A model generated the notes under the pieces. The model ran no database searches. It was given only the letters and a program-made list of their open reading frames with translations, and had not been told where the DNA came from. Of a stretch of DNA of 64,000 nucleotides, positions 11,725 to 24,800 are shown piece after piece. Made by a program: the position numbers and the translations under genes. This stretch comes from Macrostomum hystrix (lineage: Eukaryota > Platyhelminthes > Macrostomidae): the NCBI GenBank assembly GCA_950097015.1, contig CATNEN010000039.1, positions 2,396,501 to 2,460,500 of the forward strand, in the 5' to 3' direction. How positions within the stretch are numbered: position 1 is the first letter of the stretch; each line of letters begins with the position of its first letter.

Positions 11725-13180
11725 GCAAACCCACCAATCCTTCGGGGCTTCAGTCCCCAACCCCAAAAATCCTTCATGGCTTCAGTCCACAACCCACCAA
11801 TCCTTCATCGCTTCAGTCCACAACCCACCAATCCTTCAGGGCTTCAGTCCCCAACCCACCAATCCTTCATGGCTTCAGTCCACAACCCACTAATCCTTCA
11901 TGGCTTCAGTCCACAACCCACCAATCCTTCATCGCTTCAGTCCACAACCCACCAATCCTTCAGGGCTTCAGTCCACAACCCACCAATCCTTCATGGCTTC
12001 AGTCCCCAACCCACCAATCCTTCAGGGCTTCAGTCCACAACCCACCAATCATTCAGGGCTTCAGTCCCCAACCCACCAATCCTTCATGGCTTCAGTCGAC
12101 AACCCACCAATCCTTCATGGCTTCAGTCCACAACCCACCAATCCTTCAGGGCTTCAGTCCCCAACCCACCAATCCTTCAGGGCTTCAGTCCCCAACCCAC
12201 CAATCCTTCAGGGCTTCAGTCCCCAACCCACCAATCCTTCATCGCTTCAGTCCACAACCCACCAATCCTTCATGGCTTCAGTCCACAACCCACCAATCCT
12301 TCAGGGCTTCAGTCCACAACCCACCAATCATTCAGGGCTTCAGTCCCCAACCCACAAATCCTTCAGGGCTTCAGTCCACAACCCACCAATCCTTCAGGGC
12401 TTCAGTCCACAACCCACCAATCCTTCATGGCTTCAGTCGACAACCCACCAATCCTTCATGGCTTCAGTCCACAACCCACCAATCCTTCAGGGCTTCAGTC
12501 CCCAACCCACCAATCCTTCAGGGCTTCAGTCCCCAACCCACCAATCCTTCATGGCTTCAGTCCACAACCCACCAATCCTTCATGGCTTCAGTCCACCACC
12601 AATCCTTCAGGGCTTCAGTCCACAACCCACCAATTCTTCAGTCCCCCAACCCACCAATCCTTCAGGGCTTCAGTCCCCAACCCACCAATCCTTCATGGCT
12701 TCAGTCCCCAACCCACCAATCCTTCATGGCTTCAGTGCACAACCCACCAATCCTTCATGGCTTCAGTCCCCAACCCACCAATCCTTCATGGCTTCAGTCC
12801 ACAACCCACCAATCCTTCATGGCTTCAGTCCACCACCAATCCTTCAGGGCTTCAGTCCACAACCCACCAATTCTTCAGTCCCCCAACCCACCAATCCTTC
12901 AGTGCTTTAGTCCCAACCCACCAATCTTTCAGGGCTTCAGTCCCAACCCACCAATCCTTCAGGGCTTCAGTCCACAACCCACCAATCCTTCATGGCTTCA
13001 GTCGACAACCCACCAATCCTTCATGGCTTCAGTCCACAACCCACCAATCCTTCAGGGCTTCAGTCCCCAACCCACCAATCCTTCATGGCTTCAGTCCACA
13101 ACCCACCAATCCTTCATGGCTTCAGTCCACCACCAATCCTTCAGTGCTTTAGTCCCCAACCCACCAATCTTTCAGTTCAC
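11725..13180. repeat. Minisatellite, 31-bp unit CCACCAATCCTTCAGGGCTT..
   Basis: About 47 units upstream of the PITPNM promoter region. Blocks with deletions (GTCCACCACCAATCC, AATTCTTCAGTCCCC) recur at about 12590 and 12830, showing block duplication. Confidence 0.93.
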
Positions 13181-13252
13181 TGCCCTATCCTAAAAATATT
13201 TAGTGCATTTCTGAGGAAAGAATATCATTTGAAAGCCAAGAATCAGCAATAA

Positions 13253-16200
13253 ATCAGTGAGTGACTCGAAAATTACAAGCAGCGAGTGCTCTAGATGGAA
13301 TCGTGCAGTTCTATCATTGTCTTCTCAATAATAAAAATGCACTTTTTAGGTCATGTTTAGGTCTAGGCCTTGCTGGCGGTTTAGAAGCCCTGAAATGAGA
13401 TATTCAGAATCTCGTCCATTGGAGCTAGTTACTACACTGTTGCAAAGCCCCGCCTAAGATAGCATCATAAACATTGGAATGGGGGGCCACGCTCAGTGTG
13501 TGTTGCAGGGAGTGTAATGAGCATCTTATCATATGATCAACCATGGAGAGTTAGGTATGTTTAAAGGGCTTATATTTATTACCAGTTCAATAGAAAAGAT
13601 AAAAATCTTTACTTATAAGATATGATTAAAAACCCCACAAAAATTGTTAACTATGGAATGGTCTAACTTTATAGCTGTGTAAACTGGATAAGGCCAAAAA
13701 AGAGAAAAGGAGAATTTAATATAAAAACTTAACTTATTATTGGAGTTTGATAATGATCGCTGTCTTTGTTCTTCAGTAAATGAAACTATGGATACATTAT
13801 ACAAAAGTAGATACCAGTTTTACTAAAGAATTAGCTAATTTAGCTGTAACTTTATAAATAGTTAGACAGAAAATTAAGTGTATATATTTTAAGTAAAAGA
13901 AAATGATAAACTAATTGAAATTACCTATACTAAAATACAGGCATTGTTTTGACAAAGAACTTCCCTGTTCAATGCTTAACTTATTTTCTATAGGGGCCTA
14001 GCTAATTTGCAAACTGACTGTGAAAATGCCAATGCTGGTCTCATTAGAACATTTTACCACTAACTACTTGCTTTTTTATGCTGAAATAGCTAAAGGTCTC
14101 AGATTAGCTAAGGGCATATAGGCCAAGGGCTATTAGAAACTTTACTCAGCTAGCTAAAAAGGTAATAAAGAATTAACAAAGCAACAGCAAAGAGATTAGG
14201 CCTAGCCAGATTGTAAGCATTTAAAATAATTTTTAGAAAATTACAATAGCTGGAACTATCAAAGAAGCCCAGAATGTGTACATACAGTTTTCAATTTTTG
14301 TTGACTAAACAAGAATAAAGGATAGTCACTTGTCAACAAAATTGATTTTCAAAAAACTAGGAAAAATTTATAGACATTTCCTTTCATATTTTAAGCTCAT
14401 GTAGATCACGAATTACAGATTGACTAGTTAAGTTAAGTAGCTTGCGAAGCTAGCTAGTTGGTAAATAAAGGTTGCTAAATAAAAACGATACCTAGACACA
14501 CAACTACCAAATGGAATATAGTCCAAGGGTAAATTGCAGTGTTTATTTTAGAAAAAATAACTAGCATATGGTAGAGTGGGGACCTGACACACGAAAAAAA
14601 CATAACTTTTAAGTATAGTAGCATAAGTTCCGTAAAACGTCTATAAAGTGATAAAGTTCTGTAAAAAGCACAACCAAGTCTAATTTTAATAATTTGTTAT
14701 TTATAAATATATTTCGGACAAAAGTTATCATAATCCCTTAATAATTATGAATTTATTAAAACTGGCTGAAATATTTTCGTGATAGATAGAATTAGCTCTA
14801 AATTAAAAGTATCATAAGAAGACAACAACCAATTCTAAAGTTTAGCTTAACTTAAGTTAACTTAGCTAAAGTTAACTTAACTTTAGGCTGAATAGTTCAA
14901 AGACTGTTCATGGAAATAAGAAACTTGAAATAGCGCTTGAACGCAAATTACAACAAAGAGTAAATGTAAAATGTGGCTATGCAGACTATATCTAAAAAAA
15001 TTGAATAGCAGCCATCTTCATTAGCATTGGTAAAATAATGATGAGGCCACCATACTCATTTTCAAGTCCGGTCCCAGTCCCCCCAAAGTCGGACTGAACA
15101 GCAGCTTTGCTGCGCTTTGGGCGCCAATCAGGAGTTTGAAAATTTCGGGGGCCGGGGGCGGTCTATACCCCTTAGCCCCCTGTTGGATTTCATCCTCCAT
15201 ATATTGCATTTGTTTTCCAGTCTTTGAATTTCTCAGTTCAACCAGCTATTAAATCCATCTGTGTTCTTTTCTTTCTTCGTTATTTAATCTGCTATTTGTT
15301 TGGTCTATGGCCCTCGTTGCAGCCCTCTTAAACAGGTCTCCGGCAGCGAAGAGCGCGGATATCTCTTTTTCTATTCAAATACATGTCTTACTTATTGTCA
15401 TTCAACTTAGTTTATTGTCTATTATCGACACCCGCTTGATTGGCCCCTGAGATTAGATGCACCGTGCAAAAGCAGTTTTTGTTTTAAAGTGTGGTGTTTC
15501 AAATATCGCTCTTTTAAGTTTACAATTCAATGTCAATTACCTTTTGACATTGGGGTTCAATTGCCTTTAGGTAGAAGGCGCAGGTGCAGGTAGAAACCAT
15601 AAGTAGTCGAATTAGAGGTGTCTAGTTGTAGTTGCTTTAAGAGATGCATGAGCTCACGGCGCGTGCAAAACCAGTGAGTGTCTGTTAGGATTGTAAAAAT
15701 ACCTTAGTACGCCATTTCTTGTAAGAAAATAATGTCAGCAGTCACTAAGTCAGTTAGTGACGGGACATACAAAGTTATAATAGATAATGTTAACTAAATC
15801 ACTTCGTACATTCGATTTCCCGCGCTAGAGAAACATGAGTCTAAATTAAAGTATCTAAAAAACTTTGCCGCAACCGCGAAAGTCAAGCACCGCAAAGCAA
15901 CGTTTATCTATCAGCACCACACCCACAATTATAGTGTGCACTCCCGGAAAGATCAAGATTTCAATCTTTGAACTTTGCCCCCGGTCTAATTGGGGAGTAG
16001 CTCTCAGTGCGACCCGTTGTCATCAACCTGGTAGTCGCTGTCACGGCCTTGTACCGAATTCGGTTCTAACAAGATAAAGAGTAGTATTCGTATCTCAGCT
16101 GGACACAAGATATCGTGATCGTCTCAAGTGGTCACGCAGACAAGCTTTGAGATAAATTCATGCGCGTCGTTGATCGGGCGGCCAACTGGCACGAACTGGG

Positions 16201-16316
16201 ACGCGAAGAACGAACGCACCTAACACACCCACAAGGGCAAGTTGAGCAAGCCGCTATAACTCTGGGCCAAGGTCTTCACAAATTACAGTATTGATAGAAA
16301 ACGGTAGCTTGCAGTC
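13253..16316. other. AT-rich intergenic region and CPT1 5' flank, no gene seen
   Basis: No array and no family-like frame. 15040-15200 is GC-rich with runs of C and G (CCCCCCAAAGTCGGAC; GGGGGCCGGGGGCGG), possibly an old interspersed repeat. TTGCAG ends 2 bp before the CPT1 ATG and could be a leader splice acceptor. Confidence 0.5.
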
Positions 16317-19300
16317 ATGGCCGAGGCTCACCAGGCCGTCGTGTTCACACTGAACGTCACCGACCGCGGCGTGCGCATTGAGTTCGACCGCGCCGCTCTG
16401 GGCAAGGTCTGGCAGTCCGGCCTGCGCGCCTACAAGAAGCGCTACGCCCGGCTGCGGAATCGCATACGCAACGGCGTCTATCCTGCCAGGCCCGGCAGCC
16501 TGTGGCTGGTCATGTTGCTTATGATTGTCGCGGCGATGCTGGGCAGCGACTTGTCTTTGGGCTTTGCTGGGCTGCTTAATCGAGCGGTGCAGCGGTGAGT
16601 GTGCTCAAAGTTCATGTAGGCCACTCTTACTTTGGGGTTGCCATCCTAAATGAAGTATCGTAGTAGGAAAAAAACAAGATTCGCTGACTCGCCAACAACC
16701 AGGTATCTCAAGGTAGTGCCGCCACATGACACCTACGTGTCCTACATAATCGTTGCCATCACCGTCTGGCTGACAGCGGCCATGCTGCACAGGTGCATGA
16801 TCGGGCTGCTGCTCTCCTACCATGGCTGGATGTACGAATCGCGCGGCTCGGTGACTCAGCGCACGCGCATCTGGGCGGTGCTCATGCGCCTTCTGGTGGG
16901 CAGCGGCACCAGCAACCGCCGTGTTGGCCTGTACAGCTTCCAGGGTGCTCTACCGACGCTCCCAGTGCCAGCTCTGGGCGACACCGTGCGGCGCTACCTG
17001 GCGTCCGTGGAGCCGCTGCTGAGCGAGGCCGAGTTAACCGAAATGCGGCGCCTGGCGGATGAGTTCAAGGTTTTAAATAGTGAAAAAAATAATTTTTAGC
17101 GAGGAGTTTGCTCCAAGATCTCCCGAGATTTCAATCGATGCTCCCCTTGAGAGTTTTTGCGTCAAAAGCAAAACCTCCTACTCGTCAGTAGAATATACCA
17201 GCACTCGAAATTCTACAGGAGCTTTACAGTCTATTGTACTTTTAGGACAGAGGAAAAGTCCAGTCCGCACAGAAAAACCACTACCGCCCTTTGCCCTCTA
17301 TCTGTCCCTCAGTCCGGTGTCGGTGGCAAGCTGCAGTTCTACTTGCGCCTGAAATCCTGGTGGGCGCCGAACTACGTCAGCGACTGGTGGGAAGAATTCG
17401 TCTACCTATACAGTCGCGACCCCATCATGATCAATTCGAATTACTACGGCCTTGACTGCCTATTTGTGCAGCCGACTCGCCTGCAGGCGGCTCGCGCGGC
17501 AAATGTCACCTGGGGCCTGCTGCAAAGCTGGCGCCGAGTCTGCCGAGAGGAGACCAGGCCTCTGTTTGTTGGGGACTCGGTGAGTCAGCTTTCTATCGAT
17601 TCAGTCATTTATTCAGCGTGCAAAAAGCTTTTTTATGAAGCAAACGTCATGTAACTCGTCTACTACCAGGTGCCACTCTGCAGTTGGCAGTACGAGCGCG
17701 CATTCGCCACCACCCGTGTGCCAGGTGAGGAGCGCGATCACCTTGTGCATCTGAACGACACCAAGCACATTGCTGTGCACCATGCGGGCAGGTACTACAT
17801 GTTGTACTTTTATCACAACAACCGCTGGCTGGAGCCGTGCGAGCTGGAGGATCAGATTCAGCGCATCCTGGATGACAAATCCGAGCCGGCGCCGGGAGAG
17901 CGCCAGCTCGGTGCCCTCACCGCCGGCGAGCGGACTGCCTGGGCTCGCGCTCGAACCCGCTACTTCGCCCGCGGCGTCAACAAGGCCAGCCTGGAGGCGC
18001 TCGAGGAGGCGGCCTTCGTGCTGGCTCTAGACGACGAGGCTGCTGATTATGACCCCGCCGATGACAGCAAGCTGAATCGCTACGCCGAGCTGCTTCTGCA
18101 CGGAGACGGCTGCAACCGCTGGTTTGACAAGTCCTTCACTCTGGTTGTCTTCTCCAATGGGCGGGTGAGTTTGCACATAGTTAGCAACTCTTCTATTGTG
18201 ACTCCGTTCATATCCAACTCTAAGTAGCGTCTTAAAAAACTTTCAGATCGGACTGAATGCGGAACATAGCTGGTAATTTTTATATACTGAAGTAGCAAAC
18301 ATATTTGCAGGGGCTGCGGGAACGTTAGCTGTACATTTGTACCCTGAATCATCGTCAGGCTGTGTTCACTCTCACTCAGCCTTGGAGTTGTCCTTCTTGG
18401 AAGTAAATTGTATCACAAGCCCCTGAGCCTTCTCCCCGCTTCTGTACCCCAATTGAATGTGGCCAAGACGTAAGATTCGAGTTCAGGAACCTTGGTGTGA
18501 GTCGTGTGCGCTGCCGCTGCATTCAAAGCCCCTACTCGTAGCTAGTAAAGACCAGAATATGAAATTCTCGAACGTTTGAATCAAAAGTAAATTGGCTTTT
18601 AAAATATTTTAGGGCCGACGCCCCAATCTTAGGGCAGATCTGGGAAGAGGTGACGATCATCTACGACCAGAGCGGCACCTGCTACGACTCCGATGGTCAC
18701 TGCGCCGTTCGGTCAAATCAGCAGCCCTCAGCAGCCGCCTCTTTTATGACCAAAGCGGCCCCAATTAGACTGCAGTGGGACCTCAGCGAGGCCTGCATCG
18801 AGGTCATCGATCACCAGCTGCGGGTGGCCCGCAACCTCATCGAAGATGTCGAGTTGCACCTCGTTGTGCACCAAGCTTTCGGCAAGGGCGCCATCAAGGC
18901 CTGCTCGGTCAGTCCGGACGCATTCATTCAGCTGGCCCTGCAATTGGCCTACTTCCGCGACAGCGGCGGGCAGTTCTGCCTCACCTACGAGGCCTCGATG
19001 ACGCGCCTGTTTAGAGAGGGCCGCACCGAGACTGTGCGCTCGTGCACCAACGAGTCCTGCGCCTTTGTGCGCGCGTTCGAGTCCGGAAGCGCCAGTGTGA
19101 GTCCCTGTTTCTGGAAGCTGCCAGTCTCAGCATTTTCAACGGACCTCGCATCCTAGTTTTTAACCACAAACAGAATCAACTTTAGGCAGAATTTGACAAA
19201 CATCTGTGCCCCTGTCTGACAAAAAATTAAATATCTGCAGGAGGGCTGTGGGTACTGGTACATCAGCAGATTTCAGTCGACCTACAGCCAGCTACTCTTG

Positions 19301-21182
19301 GAGGGCTCATGGAGGGCAGAAGTACTCGAAATTCTGCTCATTCAGCTGGCTCCAAAACACAAATCACTGTACGCAGTCACACATTGACACATGTGTACAT
19401 TTGCCCTGACTTTCTTATGAGCCGTTATGAGCGTAACTGCACGACAAGGCCCCAAAATAATGTAGCCTCACCACGAATTCGAGCTCAGGAACATTGGTGC
19501 GATAGGACGCGTTAATTCATTTTGACGAGCCTTTTCATGTAAAAATTTTATTCAATTTACCGATTCGTTCTAGAACGCGGAGCTCCGCAGCCTGATGAGA
19601 GCAGCGGCCGAGAAGCACCAGGCCATGTACCGGGACGCCATGACTGGCCGCGGCGTTGATCGACACCTGTTCGCGCTCTACGTAATGTCGAAGTACTGTC
19701 GGACCAGCTCGCCATTCCTGGACCGGGCGCTGCAGAGCCAGTGGAAGCTGTCCACCTCGCAGACTCCACATGGCCTGACGGGCCAGCTGGACTTAATCCG
19801 ACACCCGGAGCGAATTTCCGGCGGAGGCGGCTTCGGGCCCGTCTCCAACGACGGCTACGGAGTATCCTACATTATCGGCGGCGAAGATACCATCTTCTTT
19901 CATATCAGCAGCCGTGTTAGTTGCCAGCTGACGGTGAGCTTGACTCCTTGCTATTTTCATCCGTTGCTTTGGAGGGCTCATTGTCACCACAGTGTTTTGG
20001 AGGGCTCATTGTCACCACAGTGTTTTGGAGGGCTCATTGTCACCACAGTGTTTTGGAGGGCTCATTGTCACCACAGTGTTTTGGAGGGCTCATTGTCACC
20101 ACAGTGTTTTGGAGGGCTCATTGTCACCACAGTGTTTTGGAGGGCTCATTGTCACCACAGTGTTTTGGAGGGCTCATTGTCACCACAGTGTTTTGGAGGG
20201 CTCATTGTCACCACAGTGTTTTGGAGGGCTCATTGTCACCACAGTGTTTTGGAGGGCTCATTGTCACCACAGTGTTTTGGAGGGCTCATTGTCACCACAG
20301 TGTTTTGGAGGGCTCATTGTCACCACAGTGTTTTGGAGGGCTCATTGTCACCACAGTGTTTTGGAGGGCTCATTGTCACCACAGTGTTTTGGAGGGCTCA
20401 TTGTCACCACAGTGTTTTGGAGGGCTCATTGTCACCACAGTGTTTTGGAGGGCTCATTGTCACCACAGTGTTTTGGAGGGCTCATTGTCACCACAGTGTT
20501 TTGGAGGGCTCATTGTCACCACAGTGTTTTGGAGGGCTCATTGTCACCACAGTGTTTTGGAGGGCTCATTGTCACCACAGTGTTTTGGAGGGCTCATTGT
20601 CACCACAGTGTTTTGGAGGGCTCATTGTCACCACAGTGTTTTGGAGGGCTCATTGTCACCACAGTGTTCTGGAGGGCTCATTGTCACCACAGTGTTTTGG
20701 AGGGCTCATTGTCACCACAGTACTTTGGAGGGCTCATTGTCACCACAGTGTTTTGGAGGGCTCATTGTCACCACAGTGTTTTGGAGGGCTCATTGTCACC
20801 ACAGTGTTTCGGAGGGCTCATTGTCACCACAGTACTTTGGAGGGCTCATTGTCACCACAGTACTTTGGAGGGCTCATTGTCACCACAGTGCTTTTGGAGG
20901 GCTCATTGTCACCACAGTGTTTTGGAGGGCTCATTGTCACCACAGTGCTTTTGGAGGGCTCATTGTCACCACAGTGCTTTTGGAGGGCTCATTGTCACCA
21001 CAGTGCTTTGGAGGGCTCATTGTCACCACAGTGCTTTTGGAGGGTTCATTGTTACCACATTGCTTTGGAGGGTTCATTCATTCCAATCTATTTGCACTTT
21101 ATCATTCCAGAATTCGCGACGCTTTGGTGAGCGTATCTGTGAGGCGATGCTCAACTTGAAGGACCTGTGCTCCAAGAAGTGA
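16317..21182 (+). CDS. CPT1: Carnitine O-palmitoyltransferase 1 (CPT1), complete, eight exons
   Basis: Exons: 16317-16594, 16703-17069, 17313-17579, 17670-18164, 18247-18272, 18613-19096, 19574-19933, 21111-21182; 2349 nt, 782 aa, all in phase. The outer mitochondrial membrane enzyme makes long-chain acylcarnitine from acyl-CoA and carnitine and gates fatty-acid oxidation. The N-terminus [10 protein letters not shown] keeps Glu3 and His5, which in mammalian CPT1 matter for malonyl-CoA inhibition. Two membrane segments follow ([33 protein letters not shown]). The catalytic domain shows [45 protein letters not shown] with catalytic His at about 476, [19 protein letters not shown] and KLSTSQTP. 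Exon 5 is a 26-bp microexon holding the catalytic His; the donor of exon 2 (GTTTTA) is weak. Exon 6 has a longer loop (about 18690-18750) than vertebrate CPT1. Introns 5 and 6 carry SINE copies; intron 7 is a 28-bp minisatellite. Length matches the family (about 770 aa). Confidence 0.95.
18306..18530 (-). mobile_element. tRNA-derived SINE, copy C, diverged, in CPT1 intron 5
   Basis: Shares the 3' region (GGGGCTGCGGGAA, ATCGTCAGGC), the AAGCCCCTGAGCCTTCTC block and the B-box region (AGATTCGAGTTCAGGAACC) with copies A and B, but the middle is shortened and the A-box half is lost. Antisense to CPT1. Confidence 0.6.
19238..19515 (-). mobile_element. tRNA-derived SINE, copy D, diverged, in CPT1 intron 6
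   Basis: Begins GCAGGAGGGCTGTGGGTA as in copy A and contains GTACATTTGCCCTGACTTTC, CACGACAAGGCCCC and a B-box region (GAATTCGAGCTCAGGAAC). Substitutions and indels make it older than copies A and B. Antisense to CPT1. Confidence 0.6.
19965..21085. repeat. Minisatellite, 28-bp unit TTGGAGGGCTCATTGTCACC.. (CPT1 intron 7)
   Basis: About 40 units, strikingly homogeneous from 19990 to 20670 and drifting at the right end (GCTTTTGGAGG insertions). It fills the intron 19934-21110 except about 30 bp at each end. Confidence 0.95.
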
Positions 21183-21392
21183 CCTTGCGGTGACCTCCTA
21201 CTGTCTGACGAGTATGATCAGCGGACATTGTTGCGCTTCCGTGTTACGTGTGCATCACATAATCTTGTATTCCATCCAGTACTGCGGTCACTATTGAGTT
21301 CAGTGACGACAATAATTCAACGAGCAAGCCTATTTTCTGAAATAATATTTTTCGTTAGAGTCCATTAAGAGCCTTCATTGTTTTCGCGCTGA

Positions 21393-21398
21393 AATAAA
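21393..21398 (+). terminator. Candidate polyadenylation signal of CPT1
   Basis: AATAAA lies 211 bp after the CPT1 stop codon. It is the first canonical hexamer downstream on this strand. Cleavage there is inferred. Confidence 0.35.
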
Positions 21399-21829
21399 TT
21401 ATGCTGGTAAAATGACCCTGAATGTGACCGCTATTCAGCGCTTATCCAGATCAGTTTCTATCCACTATTTGCTAAAGGGCATTTATTCGCTTAAATTATC
21501 ATTCTTCTAATTCTCAAGCACCATAGATCAAGCTCAGAGTATTTTTAGGCTCAGCAATCGTTACAGATATTTAACTAGCGATAAGACAGCCCATCGCATT
21601 GACTTATTTCCTGTTGACTTTTTTGGGGGCTCCCAACTCAACGAGCTCAAGGATTATTGCCGCGCAGTCTTGGTGTCTGTGACCTCCATTTGTACTGGAC
21701 TAAAATTCTTATAGACGAATATGAGCGATCAAATCTTAGCTAGGTCGGATCAAGATAGCGAGTTAGATAATCAGTCTGTTTATCAATGAAATAACAGATC
21801 GGTGAAAAATGGATCGATGCACTGACTGG

Positions 21830-24800
21830 ACTATGAAATTATTGGATTGATGAAATTATTGGATTGATGAAATTATTAGATTGATGAAATTATTGGATTG
21901 ATGAAATTATTGGATTGATGAATTGATTAGATCGATGAATTGTTGAATAAATCAAATGATTGGATCGATGAATTGTTGAATAAATCAAATGATTGGATCG
22001 ATGAATTGTTAAATCAATCAAATGATTGGATCGATGAATTGTTGAATAAATCAAATGATTAGATCGATGAATTGATTAGATCGATGAATTGTTGAATAAA
22101 TCAAATGATTGGATCGATGAATTGTTGAATAAATCAAATGATTGGATCGATGAATTGTTGAATCAATCAAATGATTGGATCGATGAATTGTTGAATCAAT
22201 CAGATGATTGGATCGATGAATTGTTAAATCAATCAAATGATTGGATCGATGAATTGTTGAATAAATCAAATGATTGGATCGATGAATTGTTGAATCAATC
22301 AAATGATTGGATCGATGAATTGTTAAATAAATCAAATGATTGGATCGATGAATTGTTAAATCAATCAAATGATTGGATCGATGAATTGTTGAATAAATCA
22401 AATGATTAGATCGATGAATTGATTAGATCGATGAATTGTTGAATAAATCAAATGATTGGATCGATGAATTGTTGAATAAATCAAATGATTGGATCGATGA
22501 ATTGTTGAATAAATCAAATGATTGGATCGATGAATTGTTAAATAAATCAAATGATTGGATCGATGAATTGTTAAATAAATCAAATGATTGGATCGATGAA
22601 TTGTTGAATAAATCAAATGATTAGATCGATGAATTGATTAGATCGATGAATTGTTGAATAAATCAAATGATTGGATCGATGAATTGTTGAATAAATCAAA
22701 TGATTGGATCGATGAATTGTTGAATAAATCAAATGATTGGATCGATGAATTGTTGAATAAATCAAATGATTGGATCGATGAATTGTTGAATAAATCAAAT
22801 GATTGGATCGATGAATTGTTGAATCAATCAAATGATTGGATCGATGAATTGTTGAATCAATCAAATGATTGGATCGATGAATTGTTGAATAAATCAAATG
22901 ATTGGATCGATGAATTGTTGAATCAATCAAATGATTGGATCGATGAATTGTTAAATAAATCAAATGATTGGATCGATGAATTGTTGAATCAATCAAATGA
23001 TTGGATCGATGAATTGTTGAATAAATCAAATGATTGGATCGATGAATTGTTAAATAAATCAAATGACTCGATCGATGAATTGTTGAATAAATCAAATGAT
23101 TGGATCGATGAATTGTTGAATAAATCAAATGATTAGATCGATGAATTGTTGAATAAATCAAATGATTGGATCGATGAATTGTTGAATAAATCAAATGATT
23201 GGATCGATGAATTGTTGAATAAATCAAATGATTGGATCGATGAATTGTTGAATAAATCAAATGATTGGATCGATGAATTGTTGAATAAATCAAATGATTG
23301 GATCGATGAATTGTTGAATAAATCAAATGATTGGATCGATGAATTGTTGAATAAATCAAATGATTGGATCGATGAATTGTTGAATAAATCAAATGATTGG
23401 ATCGATGAATTGTTGAATAAATCAAATGATTGGATCGATGAATTGTTGAATAAATCAAATGATTGGATCGATGAATTGTTGAATAAATCAAATGATTGGA
23501 TCGATGAATTGTTGAATCAATCAAATGATTGGATCGATGAATTGTTGAATAAATCAAATGATTGGATCGATGAATTGTTGAATAAATCAAATGATTGGAT
23601 CGATGAATTGTTGAATAAATCAAATGATTGGATCGATGAATTGTTGAATAAATCAAATGATTGGATCGATGAATTGTTGAATAAATCAAATGATTGGATC
23701 GATGAATTGTTGAATAAATCAAATGATTGGATCGATGAATTGTTGAATCAATCAAATGATTGGATCGATGAATTGTTGAATAAATCAAATGATTGGATCG
23801 ATGAATTGTTGAATAAATCAAATGATTGGATCGATGAATTGTTGAATAAATCAAATGATTGGATCGATGAATTGTTGAATAAATCAAATGATTAGATCGA
23901 TGAATTGATTAGATCGATGAATTGTTGAATAAATCAAATGATTGGATCGATGAATTGTTGAATAAATCAAATGATTGGATCGATGAATTGTTGAATAAAT
24001 CAAATGATTGGATCGATGAATTGTTGAATAAATCAAATGATTGGATCGATGAATTGTTGAATAAATCAAATGATTGGATCGATGAATTGTTGAATAAATC
24101 AAATGATTGGATCGATGAATTGTTGAATCAATCAAATGATTGGATCGATGAATTGTTGAATCAATCAAATGATTGGATCGATGAATTGTTGAATAAATCA
24201 AATGATTGGATCGATGAATTGTTGAATCAATCAAATGATTGGATCGATGAATTGTTAAATAAATCAAATGATTGGATCGATGAATTGTTGAATCAATCAA
24301 ATGATTGGATCGATGAATTGTTGAATAAATCAAATGATTGGATCGATGAATTGTTAAATAAATCAAATGACTCGATCGATGAATTGTTGAATAAATCAAA
24401 TGATTGGATCGATGAATTGTTGAATAAATCAAATGATTAGATCGATGAATTGTTGAATAAATCAAATGATTGGATCGATGAATTGTTGAATAAATCAAAT
24501 GATTGGATCGATGAATTGTTGAATAAATCAAATGATTGGATCGATGAATTGTTGAATAAATCAAATGATTGGATCGATGAATTGTTGAATAAATCAAATG
24601 ATTGGATCGATGAATTGTTGAATAAATCAAATGATTGGATCGATGAATTGTTGAATAAATCAAATGATTGGATCGATGAATTGTTGAATAAATCAAATGA
24701 TTGGATCGATGAATTGTTGAATAAATCAAATGATTGGATCGATGAATTGTTGAATAAATCAAATGATTGGATCGATGAATTGTTGAATAAATCAAATGAT

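Noticed and set aside
11722-13190. Long Pro/Gln/Ser-rich frames over the 31-bp array
   Set aside because: All three plus frames are open, as expected for a stop-free unit whose length is not a multiple of three; no flanking coding sequence.
19595-21182. CPT1 with a 380-residue repetitive insert instead of intron 7
   Set aside because: The exon 7 donor (ACG|GTGAGC) and exon 8 acceptor restore the conserved CPT1 C-terminus; reading through the array does not.
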